From NCBI RefSeq assembly GCF_024267655.1, contig NZ_CP100595.1, positions 310,001-374,000 of the forward strand: DNA of 64,000 nucleotides. Reading direction: 5' to 3'. The position numbers and the translations under genes were made by a program. The notes beneath the pieces are model-generated. The model searched no databases. It saw only the letters and a list, made by a program, of their open reading frames with translations, and was not told the origin of the DNA. Positions 43,759 through 53,671 of this stretch are shown one piece after another; positions within the stretch are counted from its first letter, which is position 1, and the number at the start of each line of letters is the position of its first letter. This DNA comes from Arcobacter roscoffensis. Lineage in GTDB: Bacteria; Campylobacterota; Campylobacteria; Campylobacterales; Arcobacteraceae.

Positions 43759-44721
43759 ATGAGTAATTTAAAAGACGTTTTAACAATAGGTAGATATTTT
43801 AAAAACAAGTTTGGAGAAAAAGTATATAAAGTTCCTATCTCAATATCAGGATTTACATGTCCTAATATTGATGGAACTGTAGCTAAAGGGGGTTGCTCTT
43901 TTTGTGAGAATGACTCTTTTTCTCCTAATCTAAAAGAGAAAAAAACTAAATTTAAACTAAACCCAAAAATTGAAGAAAATCCGTATTTAGAAAATCAACT
44001 AAAACAACTTGAAATGCAATTTACAGCAACAAGAGACAGACTACAAAATAAGTTTGGAGTAGCTAAGTTTATTGTGTATTTTCAATCTTTTACAAACACA
44101 TATGCACCTTTTTCAACACTAAAAGCTTTATATGAAAAAGCCTTATCTTTTGATAATGTAATAGGCCTTAGTATTGGTACAAGAACTGATTGTGTAACAG
44201 ATGAGATACTAGATTATTTAGTTGATTTATCAAAAGATAAAGAGATTTGGGTTGAGTATGGTATTCAGTCATTCTATGATGATACACTTGATGTTATTAA
44301 CAGAGGTGATAGTGTTAAAAATATGAAATACTGGATTAATAGAAGTAAAGAAAAAGGATTAAATGTTTGTGGACATTTGATTTATGGACTTCCAGGCGAA
44401 AGTCAAGAGATGATGCTTGAGTCATTTAAGCAAACTGTTGAGCTTGATGTTGATTCAATTAAATTTCATCCTTTATATGTGGTAAAAAATACTTTATTAA
44501 CTAATGAGTTTAGAAAAGGAAGATTTACTCCTATAACTGAAGATTTATATATAGATACAGTAGTAAAATCAATAGTTGATTTGCCAGAAAATATTTCAAT
44601 TCAAAGAATAACAGCTGGAATTGATGATGATACACTTCTATCACCCAATTGGTGTAGAGATAAACACACTCAAATGAAAAAAATAAGATTAGCTTTAGAA
44701 AAAGAGGGTCTCAATTATTAA
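43759..44721 (+). CDS. TIGR01212-type radical SAM protein (YhcC-like)
   Basis: This 320-residue protein has the radical SAM iron-sulfur cysteines in the family form C-x(10)-GGCSFC near residues 35-50 (FTCPNIDGTVAKGGCSFCEN), followed by YFQSFTNTYAP and a TIM-barrel with GLSIGTRTDC and GLPGE. The true reaction of this family is not firmly known to me. It begins one base after the purF stop, so it is probably co-transcribed. Confidence 0.85.
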   Translation: MSNLKDVLTIGRYFKNKFGEKVYKVPISISGFTCPNIDGTVAKGGCSFCENDSFSPNLKEKKTKFKLNPKIEENPYLENQLKQLEMQFTATRDRLQNKFGVAKFIVYFQSFTNTYAPFSTLKALYEKALSFDNVIGLSIGTRTDCVTDEILDYLVDLSKDKEIWVEYGIQSFYDDTLDVINRGDSVKNMKYWINRSKEKGLNVCGHLIYGLPGESQEMMLESFKQTVELDVDSIKFHPLYVVKNTLLTNEFRKGRFTPITEDLYIDTVVKSIVDLPENISIQRITAGIDDDTLLSPNWCRDKHTQMKKIRLALEKEGLNY

Positions 44722-44750
44722 AATAAGTATTAGATTTCTAATACTTATTT
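44721..44750. terminator. Bidirectional terminator, radical SAM / LysR genes
   Basis: Perfect 13-bp stem AAATAAGTATTAG / CTAATACTTATTT with loop ATTT between convergent genes, overlapping both stop regions. Confidence 0.85.
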
Positions 44751-45641
44751 CATTTTTAGAAGATAGTCAACAACATTGTCTATAAAGGCATCATGTTTTC
44801 TATCTTTTCTGTAAGCAATATATAACTTTCTAACCATTTTTTGATTATTAATTCTTGATTCATATAAAGCACCAGATTTTAAAAGTGATTCAATTGCATT
44901 TCTTGAAACAATTGAAACAGTTGGTGTTGCATTTTTATCTGAGTGTAAAACTGTTTGTACAATAGTTGTAGCACTAGTAACTTCACTAGTTACATCAAAT
45001 GTATCACAATCAGGGAAATTCGCTTTGTCAAGATTCTCTTTAAAGATTGCTCTTGTATGAGAGTCAGGATTTCTACATACCCATTTGTATGACAATAAAT
45101 CTTCTGCTTTTGCTCTTGAAGGAAGTTTTTGGTTAGAGAAAATTACTATTTCATCTTCCATCCATTCTCTATAAATAATATCTTCATTTGGAACATAGTT
45201 TTCAACTAATGCCATATCGATTTTTTTATCAAGTAAATCTGCAATTGCTTCATGAGAAACTGAAACATTTATTGATACTTCATTGTTAATATTTTCTTTA
45301 AGATTATTTAAAAATCTAGGTAAAATATAATTCCCTATAATAAAAGATGCTCCGAAAACAAAAGTAACATCTTTGTTCATAATTTTTAGTAGTTCTTTTT
45401 CGCCATTTGCAACACATTTTTCAATTTTAAGTGCAATAGAATATAGCATTTGACCTTCTTTTGTAAGTCTAATTCCATTTTTCTTTCTATCTACAACTTG
45501 AACATCTAAGTAGTCTTCAATATATCTCATTTGTTGTGTTACAGCAGGTTGAGAAATACCAAGTTTTGCTGAAGCTTTTGAGAAAGACTTTTCTCTAACT
45601 ACTGTTAGAAATGTCTCTAGTTTAGCAAAATCTGTTAGCAT
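44745..45641 (-). CDS. LysR-type transcriptional regulator
   Basis: This 298-residue protein has a helix-turn-helix at 1-65 (KLETFLTVVREKSFSKASAKLGISQPAVTQQMRYIED). The effector-binding domain starts near 90. The recognition helix is typical of the CysB/CbbR-like LysR class, but no target is obvious. The gene is preceded by a GGAGGTT ribosome site, and it is divergent from the uvrD-type helicase. No aromatic-pathway link is visible despite the catabolic genes elsewhere in the window. Confidence 0.88.
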   Translation of the reverse strand: MLTDFAKLETFLTVVREKSFSKASAKLGISQPAVTQQMRYIEDYLDVQVVDRKKNGIRLTKEGQMLYSIALKIEKCVANGEKELLKIMNKDVTFVFGASFIIGNYILPRFLNNLKENINNEVSINVSVSHEAIADLLDKKIDMALVENYVPNEDIIYREWMEDEIVIFSNQKLPSRAKAEDLLSYKWVCRNPDSHTRAIFKENLDKANFPDCDTFDVTSEVTSATTIVQTVLHSDKNATPTVSIVSRNAIESLLKSGALYESRINNQKMVRKLYIAYRKDRKHDAFIDNVVDYLLKMK

Positions 45642-45731
45642 TATAACCTCCGTAAAATAAATTATGATTATAATAACATTTATTTATATATAGAATAATT
45701 AAGAGAAATAGTGAATTTAATTTATATGTGG

Positions 45732-45737
45732 TATAAT
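45732..45737 (+). promoter_or_regulatory. -10 element of the UvrD-type helicase gene
   Basis: TATAAT preceded by TGTG, 22 bases before the ATG at 45759. It lies inside an upstream in-frame extension, which supports the later start. Confidence 0.5.
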
Positions 45738-45758
45738 TATATATTATTGGGAGAAGAA

Positions 45759-47813
45759 ATGTCAGAAAATCTATTATCATTACTAAACGATTCGCAAAAA
45801 GATGCAGCACAACATATTGATGGTTCACTGTTGATTTTAGCAGGAGCAGGATCTGGAAAAACAAAAACAATCACAACAAGACTAGCATACTTAATTTCAA
45901 TTGGAATAGATCCAAGTTCTATTTTAACGCTTACTTTTACAAATAAAGCAGCAGCAGAGATGAGAGAAAGAGCTTTTAGTTTAATTGACCCAGCAATGAT
46001 AAATACTCCACCATTATTATGTACATTCCACAAGTTTGGATTACTTTTCTTAAAATTTCATATGAGTGAACTTGATAGAAAAAACAACTTTATTATTATC
46101 GATACTGATGATAAAAAACGAATATTAAAATCAATAGAAAAAGATATAACAACATCACTTTTAGTTAGTGAAATATCAAAATATAAGAATACTTTAATCA
46201 CGCCTAGTGAAGCAAAAGCAGGTGCTGAATTAAAACTTTATCAACAAATAGCTGATGTATATGAAAAATATGAAGCTTATTTAGCAAAAAACAATCTTGT
46301 TGATTTTGATGATTTAATTTTACTTCCTTATTTGATTTTAAAAAACAATGATAAATTAGCAGAAGAGATTAGTCAAAAATATCAATACATTATGGTTGAT
46401 GAGTACCAAGATACAAATGAACTTCAATATAAGTTACTTAAAAAACTTTGTACATCACACAATAACCTTTGTGTTGTTGGTGATGATGATCAATCTATTT
46501 ATGGCTGGAGAGGTGCTACAATTAAAAATATTCTTAATTTTAGTAAGCATTTTGAAGATACAAAAGTTGTAAAACTAGAAGAAAACTATAGATCAACAGA
46601 TACAATATTAGATCATGCCAACCAGTTGATTGAGCATAATAGAGATAGACTTGGTAAAAAACTTGTAGGAACTAGACAAAAAGGTGATTCAATAAGAATT
46701 TATGAATCACATGATGAAAATGAAGAAACAAGAAAAATCATTGATGATATTAAAAAACTTTTAGATAGTGGTATTAGTGCAAAAGATGTGGCAATCTTAT
46801 TTAGAGTAAATGCCCTATCAAGATCTCTTGAAGAAGGTTTCAATAGAGCTGGGCTTAACTATAAACTAGTTGGTGGTATGAAGTTCTATGAAAGAGCAGA
46901 AATTAAAGATTTAATTGCTTATTTTAGAGTACTTACAAATTCACATGATAACTTCTCATTAAAAAGAATTGTAAATAAACCAAAAAGAGGTATTGGAAAA
47001 ACAACTATAGAAAAACTTGATGCCAAATCAGCAGAACTTCAAAAACCTATTTTTGAAATTATTCAAAGTTTTGATGCCGAAGAATTATCAGCAGTTGTTG
47101 GAAAGAAAAACTCAAGAACTTTGAAAGTATTTGAAGCTTCTATTATGGATTTAAAAGAACAGCTAAAAGAATCTAAGATGAAATTTTTAGATTTATTTGA
47201 GGAAGCTTTTGATTACAGAGCATCTTATGATACTGTTCCAGATGGTTTTGATAGACAAGGAAATATTGATGAGTTTTATGGTTATATTAGAGATTTCTTT
47301 ATTCAAAATCCACATTTAGATTTAAAAGACTTTTTAAATGAAATCGCTTTAGAGAGTGAAAATGATGGTCTTTATAATGAAGCAGTTTCAATGATGAGTA
47401 TTCATGCTTCAAAAGGTTTGGAGTTTAAACATCTATTTATTATTGGTTTTGAAGAAGGTTTCTTCCCAATTACAGGTGATGGAAGTGATATCGAAGAAGA
47501 AAGAAGATTAGGTTATGTAGCTATTACAAGAGCGATGGATAATCTTACTTTATCTTTTGCTCATTCAAGATTTTATAAAGGTAAGAGAGCATCTTTAACA
47601 AAATCTAGATTTTTAAGTGAATCAGGACTTATTAAAGGCTGTTTAACTATAGAGAAACACTCATCATTTAAAAAAGGTGATTTAGTTCAACATAAGATAT
47701 TTGGTATGGGAAGAGTTCAAAAAGCTAATAAAGCTGGGAAAGATTATAAACTAACTATTAATTTTGGTGGACAAAGAAGAGATATCTTATCTTCATTTGT
47801 AGAAAAGATATAA
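45759..47813 (+). CDS. UvrD/Rep-family superfamily 1 DNA helicase
   Basis: This 684-residue ATP-dependent 3'-5' helicase is for DNA repair or replication restart. Visible motifs: Q motif LNDSQKDAA, Walker A AGAGSGKT, motif II DEYQDTN, motif III DDDQSIYGWRGA, motif IV/V SIHASKGLEFKH and motif VI VAITRAMDNL. The C-terminus (FKKGDLVQHKIFGMGRVQ) is the PcrA/UvrD-type tail that contacts RNA polymerase in related proteins. I used the ATG at 45759 with GGGAGAAGAA ahead; the upstream extension overlaps the promoter. Confidence 0.93.
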   Translation: MSENLLSLLNDSQKDAAQHIDGSLLILAGAGSGKTKTITTRLAYLISIGIDPSSILTLTFTNKAAAEMRERAFSLIDPAMINTPPLLCTFHKFGLLFLKFHMSELDRKNNFIIIDTDDKKRILKSIEKDITTSLLVSEISKYKNTLITPSEAKAGAELKLYQQIADVYEKYEAYLAKNNLVDFDDLILLPYLILKNNDKLAEEISQKYQYIMVDEYQDTNELQYKLLKKLCTSHNNLCVVGDDDQSIYGWRGATIKNILNFSKHFEDTKVVKLEENYRSTDTILDHANQLIEHNRDRLGKKLVGTRQKGDSIRIYESHDENEETRKIIDDIKKLLDSGISAKDVAILFRVNALSRSLEEGFNRAGLNYKLVGGMKFYERAEIKDLIAYFRVLTNSHDNFSLKRIVNKPKRGIGKTTIEKLDAKSAELQKPIFEIIQSFDAEELSAVVGKKNSRTLKVFEASIMDLKEQLKESKMKFLDLFEEAFDYRASYDTVPDGFDRQGNIDEFYGYIRDFFIQNPHLDLKDFLNEIALESENDGLYNEAVSMMSIHASKGLEFKHLFIIGFEEGFFPITGDGSDIEEERRLGYVAITRAMDNLTLSFAHSRFYKGKRASLTKSRFLSESGLIKGCLTIEKHSSFKKGDLVQHKIFGMGRVQKANKAGKDYKLTINFGGQRRDILSSFVEKI

Positions 47814-47825
47814 GAGAGTTTTTAA

Positions 47826-48674
47826 TTGCAAAAAAAGTTATATAATAAAGAGCCTTTAAATAAGTTAGTTGTTGTAAAAAAACCAATTTTTAGAAGTTCA
47901 AACTCTTATTTAAATCAGATAAAAAGAAAATATAAAAATAAAAAGGCAGGTTTTAGTGGAACACTAGACCCCTTTGCTTGTGGATGCTTAATAGTTGCCT
48001 TTGGACAATACTCTAAACTTTTTAATTATATGAGTAAAACACCTAAAACTTATAGAGCAGTTGTATGGCTTGGAGCTCAATCTGAATCCTTGGACATTGA
48101 AAATATGATTAGTATTGAAGATGAACAAAGAGTTAATCTTGAACTTATAAAAGAAGAAATATCTAAGCTTCAAGGAATACATGAATATTATCCACCAAAG
48201 TTTTCTGCTAAAAAAATAAATGGTAAAAGAGCTTATGACTTAGCAAGACAGGGTGAAGAAGTGAAGATGAAAAAATCATCTATGACTATAAGTGATACGA
48301 AGTTTATTTCTTATAATCATCCTTTTATTACTTTTGAAGCTACAGTTAGCGAGGGCTCATATATAAGAAGTCTAGCTCAGATACTACTTGAAAGACTTAA
48401 TAGAAAAGGTACATTATCATATTTAGAAAGACTTAATGAAGGTAAATTCTTTTATGAAAATGAAAAAGACTTAAATCCACTTGATTATATTGATTTACCA
48501 AAAAATAAATATTCTGGTACAAAAGAATGGCTTGATACTGGGAAAAAAATATCAATAGATTATTTAGAAAATAAAAATGATGGTAAATATCTTATTGTAT
48601 TTGATACGTTTTTTAGTATAATCCAAATTGAAAATAGTGAAGTTAAATACTTATTAAATAAGGTTACTTTGTAA
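47826..48674 (+). CDS. truB: tRNA pseudouridine(55) synthase
   Basis: This 282-residue enzyme makes pseudouridine 55 in tRNA. The catalytic Asp is in GFSGTLDPFACGC, and RRYREYHPPKFSA-like (HEYYPPKFSAKKINGKRAYDLAR) and GSYIRSLAQ motifs are present. Starts at a TTG, 12 bases after the helicase stop. Its stop overlaps the ispE ATG by one base, so helicase-truB-ispE-smpB read as one transcription unit. Confidence 0.9.
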   Translation: MQKKLYNKEPLNKLVVVKKPIFRSSNSYLNQIKRKYKNKKAGFSGTLDPFACGCLIVAFGQYSKLFNYMSKTPKTYRAVVWLGAQSESLDIENMISIEDEQRVNLELIKEEISKLQGIHEYYPPKFSAKKINGKRAYDLARQGEEVKMKKSSMTISDTKFISYNHPFITFEATVSEGSYIRSLAQILLERLNRKGTLSYLERLNEGKFFYENEKDLNPLDYIDLPKNKYSGTKEWLDTGKKISIDYLENKNDGKYLIVFDTFFSIIQIENSEVKYLLNKVTL

Positions 48675-49438
48675 TGCAAGCTAAATCATATGCTAAAGTT
48701 AATGTATTTTTAAAAATAGCAGGAAAAAGAGATACATACCATGAACTTGTATCTAGGTTCATACGAGTTCATAGTCTGTATGACGAATTCTCTTTTGTTA
48801 AAACGAATAGGAAAGCTTTTAACATTATAGGGGATTTTGGATGTAAATTAGAATCAAATACTGTATATAAAGCATACAATTTGATAAAACACATGAAAAA
48901 TGTAGAAGATTTTTTTCAAGAATATAGTGTAAAGATTGATAAAAATATCCCAGAATTTGCAGGCTTAGGTGGTGGTAGTTCTAATGCTGCTACTTTTTTG
49001 TTAATGGCAAATAAATATTGTAATTTAGGTTTATCAAAAGATGAATTATGTGATATTGCTGTAAAAATTGGTGCGGATGTTCCATTTTTTGTATATGAAT
49101 ATGATAGTGCTAATGTTACAGGTATTGGAGAAGTTGTTGAAATATTTGACGAAGAGCTTTTAGATATAAAAACAATTACACCAGATATAAAATGCGATAC
49201 GGGTAAAATTTTTACGCATTTTAGAGAACATTTTTATAAAGAAATATGTAAAGAAGAAAAAGAAAAACTATTAAATATGAAATCAATAGATATTTTGAAA
49301 GAGTTAAATATTAGTGAAGCAAATGATTTGTACGAACCTGCAATCATGGCTGAACCACTTTTAGAAGAGTATGCAAAAAGTAATTGGTACTTTAGTGGAA
49401 GTGGAAGCTCTTTCTTTACTATAAACGAGGAAGAATAA
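48674..49438 (+). CDS. ispE: 4-Diphosphocytidyl-2-C-methyl-D-erythritol kinase
   Basis: This 254-residue GHMP kinase of the MEP isoprenoid pathway has the ATP-binding glycine motif [16 protein letters not shown] (about 93-108) and begins [21 protein letters not shown] as IspE does. The C-terminal GSGSSFF motif matches. Overlaps truB upstream and smpB downstream by one base each, so the three genes are translationally coupled. Confidence 0.92.
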   Translation: MQAKSYAKVNVFLKIAGKRDTYHELVSRFIRVHSLYDEFSFVKTNRKAFNIIGDFGCKLESNTVYKAYNLIKHMKNVEDFFQEYSVKIDKNIPEFAGLGGGSSNAATFLLMANKYCNLGLSKDELCDIAVKIGADVPFFVYEYDSANVTGIGEVVEIFDEELLDIKTITPDIKCDTGKIFTHFREHFYKEICKEEKEKLLNMKSIDILKELNISEANDLYEPAIMAEPLLEEYAKSNWYFSGSGSSFFTINEEE

Positions 49439-49914
49439 TGGCTAAAAAGAAAGAAAAAGAGAAAAATCTTGTATTTAAAAATAAAAAGGCATGGCATGAT
49501 TATCATATTTTAGATACATATGAAGCTGGCGTTTCTCTTCAAGGAAGTGAAGTTAAAGCTATAAGAGATGGTAGAGTTAATCTAAAAGATACACACGTAA
49601 GAATTATTAAAGATGAAGTATTTTTATTAAATATGCATATTTCACATTTGAGTACTGCTCATACAACTTTTAGACCAAATGAAAGAAGAGATAGAAAACT
49701 TTTACTTCATAGAAAAGAAATAGAAAAGCTTCATACTAAAGTTACTAAAGATGGTATTACTATAGTTGCTTTAAAATTATACTTTAATTCTAAGAATATG
49801 GTTAAGGTACAAATAGCCACAGCGCAGGGTAAAAAACTTCATGATAAGCGTGAAGATATGAAGAGAAAAACTATGCAAAGAGAGACTCAAATGACTCTAA
49901 AAAACTGGAAGTAA
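49438..49914 (+). CDS. smpB: SsrA-binding protein SmpB
   Basis: This 158-residue tmRNA partner needed for trans-translation has signature segments [29 protein letters not shown] and the C-terminal basic tail [18 protein letters not shown]. Normal length. Last gene of the helicase-truB-ispE-smpB unit. No tmRNA gene is visible close by. Confidence 0.95.
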   Translation: MAKKKEKEKNLVFKNKKAWHDYHILDTYEAGVSLQGSEVKAIRDGRVNLKDTHVRIIKDEVFLLNMHISHLSTAHTTFRPNERRDRKLLLHRKEIEKLHTKVTKDGITIVALKLYFNSKNMVKVQIATAQGKKLHDKREDMKRKTMQRETQMTLKNWK

Positions 49915-50132
49915 AAAAACTTCCATTTAATAATTAAGCTTATCAAATAAACATTATTAATTAGAGAATATATATTTAAATATGAAAATTCATTCACCAA
50001 AACAAAATATTGTAATTTTAGATAAAAAGCAATAAAAATATTTAAGTATACAAATTGTAATACTAATATTAGTAAAAAACACATAAAAACTCTAAGAGAC
50101 CCTTAAAATAGACTTTTATAGAATTATATTGC

Positions 50133-50146
50133 TTGACAACAATCAA
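50133..50146 (+). promoter_or_regulatory. FNR/CRP-type site upstream of ccoN
   Basis: TTGACAACAATCAA differs from the TTGAT-N4-ATCAA consensus at one position. It lies ~240 bp before ccoN, in the otherwise gene-free 49915-50373 gap, which is very AT-rich. Oxygen-linked control of cbb3 oxidase would be logical. Confidence 0.45.
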
Positions 50147-50211
50147 TATAAATATAAGTAAAATTTATAATTTTCGCTAAAAATTGAAAATAGTATTAAA
50201 ATAGCAAAAGA

Positions 50212-50224
50212 GATAATTATTATC
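50212..50224 (+). promoter_or_regulatory. Fur-like palindrome upstream of ccoN
   Basis: GATAAT-T-ATTATC is a perfect 13-base palindrome, resembling part of a Fur box (GATAAT-type repeats). It lies ~150 bp before ccoN. AT-richness makes chance occurrence possible. The rest of the gap shows no other gene or RNA that I can recognise. Confidence 0.35.
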
Positions 50225-50373
50225 AATATAGATTAATTATTAATTTGTTAATTAATTGTTAAAAAAACCCTTAAATATCACTAAAATTAAGAAAAAATTT
50301 AGTGCCCTTTGGCTAATATTTAGGCATAAGTGACGCTTTGTGACTTGTATATAAAATTAGTAGGAGGAGATTG

Positions 50374-51840
50374 ATGCAAAACGGTGCAAAAATTGAGTAC
50401 GATTACTCAGTTGCAAAAGCCTTTACATTTGCAACAATTTTGTTTGGTATCATTGGTATGACAATTGGTGTTATACTAGCGTTTCAATTAGCTTTCCCAG
50501 GTTTAAACAACCTAGCAGGGGAATATGGTACTTTCAGTAGATTAAGACCTTTACACACTAATGGTGTTGCTTTTGGTTTTGCTCTAAGTGGTATTTTTGC
50601 GGCATGGTATTACCTTTCGCAAAGAGTATTAAAGGTTTCTTTAAAAGAATCGCCATTTTTAATGGCAGTAGCAAAATTACATTTTGCTTTATACTTCATC
50701 ACTATTCTTTTAGCTGTTGTTACTCTATTTATGGGTATTACAACTTCAAAAGAGTATGCTGAGTTAGAGTGGCCATTAGACATTTTAGTTGTTGTATGGT
50801 GGGTTTTATGGGGAATTTCAATTTTTGGTTTAATTGGAATTAGAAGAGAAAGAACTTTATATATCTCTATTTGGTATATGATTGCTACATTTATTGCTGT
50901 TGCAATGTTATATTTATTTAACAATATGGAAGTTCCAACTGCATTAGTATCAGGTTATGGATCGTGGATTCACTCTGTTTCTATGTATTCAGGTACAAAT
51001 GACGCACTAGTACAATGGTGGTATGGACACAATGCTGTTGCATTCGTATTTACTACACCAATTATTGCGATGATTTATTACTTCTTACCTAAAGAATCAG
51101 GACAAAATGTTTATTCTTATAAACTTTCTATCTTAGCATTCTGGGGATTATTATTTGTTTACTTATGGGCTGGTGGACACCACCTTATTTATTCAACTGT
51201 TCCAGATTGGATGCAGACAATGGGTTCTGTAATGTCAGTTGTATTAATTTTACCATCATGGGGATCTGCTATTAATATGCTTTTAACTATGAAAGGTGAA
51301 TGGCAACAGTTACAAACAAATACATTAATTAAATTCATGGTATTAGCTTCAACTTTCTATATGTTATCTACTATTGAAGGTCCAATTCAAGCTATTAAAT
51401 CTGTAAATGCAATTGCACACTTTACTGACTGGATTCCAGGTCACGTACATGATGGTGTATTAGGTTGGGTTGTATTTATGATTATGGCTGCTTTATATCA
51501 CATGGTTCCAAGAATGTATAAAAGAGAATTATACTCTAAGTCATTAATGGATACTCAATTCTGGTTACAAACAACTGGTATTGTTTTATACTTTACATCT
51601 ATGTGGATTGCAGGTATTACTCAAGGTATGATGTGGAGAGCTTATGACGAATATGGTTCATTAGTTTACTCATTCATTGATACTGTTGTAGTATTAAAAC
51701 CATACTATACTATTAGAGCTGTTGGTGGGTTATTATACCTAATCGGATTCTTTATGTTTGCATACAACATTTATAAAACAATTAAATGTGGTAGAGTATT
51801 AGATAAAGAACCAGTTAATACAACGCCTGTAGCTGCATAA
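50374..51840 (+). CDS. ccoN: cbb3-type cytochrome c oxidase subunit I
   Basis: This 488-residue catalytic subunit has about twelve membrane helices, haem b, and the high-spin haem b3-Cu(B) site. His-rich signatures include RPLHTNGVAFGF near 60-70, WYGHNAVAFVFTTP, GGHHLIYS and the pair HVHDGVLGW. The ATG at 50374 follows TAGGAGGAGATTG; a TTG just before it is less likely. First gene of the ccoNOQP operon, the high-affinity terminal oxidase for microaerobic growth. Confidence 0.96.
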   Translation: MQNGAKIEYDYSVAKAFTFATILFGIIGMTIGVILAFQLAFPGLNNLAGEYGTFSRLRPLHTNGVAFGFALSGIFAAWYYLSQRVLKVSLKESPFLMAVAKLHFALYFITILLAVVTLFMGITTSKEYAELEWPLDILVVVWWVLWGISIFGLIGIRRERTLYISIWYMIATFIAVAMLYLFNNMEVPTALVSGYGSWIHSVSMYSGTNDALVQWWYGHNAVAFVFTTPIIAMIYYFLPKESGQNVYSYKLSILAFWGLLFVYLWAGGHHLIYSTVPDWMQTMGSVMSVVLILPSWGSAINMLLTMKGEWQQLQTNTLIKFMVLASTFYMLSTIEGPIQAIKSVNAIAHFTDWIPGHVHDGVLGWVVFMIMAALYHMVPRMYKRELYSKSLMDTQFWLQTTGIVLYFTSMWIAGITQGMMWRAYDEYGSLVYSFIDTVVVLKPYYTIRAVGGLLYLIGFFMFAYNIYKTIKCGRVLDKEPVNTTPVAA

Positions 51841-51856
51841 GAAGGAGGGAAAAATT

Positions 51857-52540
51857 ATGTTTCATTGGTTTGAACAAAGACCGTTTTTCTTTGCGGTATT
51901 AGTATTCGTATTTATTTCATTTGCAGGTATCGTAGAAGTAATTCCAGATTTTGCAAAACAGTCTAGACCAACAGTTGGTACTAAACCATATACATTATTA
52001 GAGTTAGCAGGTAGACAAGTATATATCAAAGATTCTTGTAATGCGTGTCACTCTCAATTAATTAGACCATTTAAATCAGAAACTGATAGATATGGTATGT
52101 ACTCATTATCTGGTGAGTATGCTTATGATAGACCATTTTTATGGGGATCAAAAAGAACTGGACCAGACTTAATGAGAGTAGGAAACTACAGAACTACTGA
52201 CTGGCATGAAAATCACATGTTAGATCCAGAATCTGTTGTTCCTGGTTCAATTATGCCAGCATATCCTCACCAGTTTGAGAATATTGCTGATTTAGAAACT
52301 GCATATGCAGAAGCATATACAGTAAAAACAGTATTCAATACTCCATATGATGTAGATATTGATGGAGATGGACAAATTGATGTTCCATTAGGTGATTTTG
52401 AATCTGCTATTGCAAAAGCAAAAGCTGATGCAAAAGAGATTGCTGCTGATATGAAAAATCAAGCTGTAAAAGATGCTGTTGCAAACGGTCAGGTTCCTGA
52501 AATAGTTGCATTAATTGCATATTTAAATTCTTTAAAATAG
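51857..52540 (+). CDS. ccoO: cbb3 oxidase subunit II, monohaem cytochrome c
   Basis: This 227-residue protein has one N-terminal membrane anchor and a periplasmic c-type haem site CNACHSQ (about 57-63). A later Met in the family (PGSIMPAYPH) can be the sixth haem ligand. It transfers electrons from CcoP to CcoN. An AAGGAGGG ribosome site precedes the ATG. An Ala/Lys-rich insertion near 170-210 may be a lineage feature. Confidence 0.95.
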   Translation: MFHWFEQRPFFFAVLVFVFISFAGIVEVIPDFAKQSRPTVGTKPYTLLELAGRQVYIKDSCNACHSQLIRPFKSETDRYGMYSLSGEYAYDRPFLWGSKRTGPDLMRVGNYRTTDWHENHMLDPESVVPGSIMPAYPHQFENIADLETAYAEAYTVKTVFNTPYDVDIDGDGQIDVPLGDFESAIAKAKADAKEIAADMKNQAVKDAVANGQVPEIVALIAYLNSLK

Positions 52541-52550
52541 AGGTTCTTAA

Positions 52551-52775
52551 ATGGATTATGAAACACTGGTTACTGTGCAAGGTTATGCTAAATTCTTTTT
52601 GATTTTAGCTGTATTTATTATTTTTTACTCTTATGCTTACTCTATATACAAAAGAGATAAAAGTGGTGAAAGAGATTTTGAAAAATATTCTAAACTAGTG
52701 CACGATGATGCAGATGTTTCAACTCCTCTAGAAGATAGAAAAAAAGATAAAGATATAGATAATAAGGAGACATAA
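52551..52775 (+). CDS. ccoQ: cbb3 oxidase subunit CcoQ
   Basis: This 74-residue small subunit has one membrane helix (FLILAVFIIFYSYAYSIY) and a charged cytoplasmic tail with KRDKSGERDFEKYS, as in CcoQ proteins. It stabilises the complex. It lies between ccoO and ccoP in the normal order, one base before ccoP. Confidence 0.88.
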   Translation: MDYETLVTVQGYAKFFLILAVFIIFYSYAYSIYKRDKSGERDFEKYSKLVHDDADVSTPLEDRKKDKDIDNKET

Positions 52776-52776
52776 C

Positions 52777-53670
52777 ATGAAATCTATGGTAGTAGGTGGA
52801 ATTGTTCTTATCATCGCTTTATTAGCAGGAACTTACTTCGCAGCAGGTGATGCTTTTAGTAGCGATATTTCGAATATAAATAGTTTAACAATGTTAGGTG
52901 CTGTAGCAATTATTACTATTGTAGTATTTGTTGTACTTAAGTATGTTAATCAAATGAAAAATGATACAGCTAGTGGTGAATTAGCTGAAGATAATTGGGA
53001 TGGTATCGGTGAGTATAAAAATCCTATTCCTACTGGATGGGGATTAGCATTTATTGGTACTATCATTTGGATGTTCTGGTACTTTACTGTTGGTTATCCA
53101 ATTAATGGTTTCTCACAAATTGGACAATGGAATGAAGAAACTTTAGAATATAACAAGAAGTTTGAAGCAAAATGGGAAAACCCATCACAAGAAACACTTG
53201 AAGCAATGGGAAGTTCATTATACTTAGTACAATGTGCTCCTTGTCATGGTGTTGATGCTGAGGGAATTAACGGTAAAGCTCATAACTTAACAAAAAGATT
53301 TGCTAAAGATCAAGTTGTACATGTAATCAAAAATGGTGCAAACAACTTAAAAACTGCATATCCAGCTGGTATGCCTCCAATGATGTTAACAGAAGATAAA
53401 GACATCAATGAAGTAGCTGAATATGTTGCAAATGGTTTCCAAGGTGAACAACCAGCTTCTTATGCTGTTTGTGCCGGATGTCATGGTATGGACGGTAAAG
53501 GAATGGCTTATGTTGCTCCAAACATCAGAGAGTATGACGATGCTATCGTTATGGCTGTATTAAAAGATGGTAAAAAAGGAAACATTGGTGTTATGCCAAG
53601 TTTTGATGGAAGACTTAACGAAACTCAAGAAAAAGCTTTAGCTACATACATTAGAAGTTTAGGAGAGTAA
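52777..53670 (+). CDS. ccoP: cbb3 oxidase subunit III, dihaem cytochrome c
   Basis: This 297-residue protein has two N-terminal membrane helices, then two c-type haem sites CAPCHG (about 155-160) and CAGCHG (about 225-230) in the periplasm. It accepts electrons from soluble cytochrome c. The conserved NPIPTGWGLAFIGTIIWMFWYF segment is typical. Downstream small genes follow without gap. Confidence 0.95.
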   Translation: MKSMVVGGIVLIIALLAGTYFAAGDAFSSDISNINSLTMLGAVAIITIVVFVVLKYVNQMKNDTASGELAEDNWDGIGEYKNPIPTGWGLAFIGTIIWMFWYFTVGYPINGFSQIGQWNEETLEYNKKFEAKWENPSQETLEAMGSSLYLVQCAPCHGVDAEGINGKAHNLTKRFAKDQVVHVIKNGANNLKTAYPAGMPPMMLTEDKDINEVAEYVANGFQGEQPASYAVCAGCHGMDGKGMAYVAPNIREYDDAIVMAVLKDGKKGNIGVMPSFDGRLNETQEKALATYIRSLGE

Positions 53671-53671
53671 T

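Noticed and set aside
49915-50373. Possible RNA gene in the long gap before ccoN
   Set aside because: The sequence is very AT-rich with no tRNA-like fold or strong stem that I could find; only putative regulator sites are supported.
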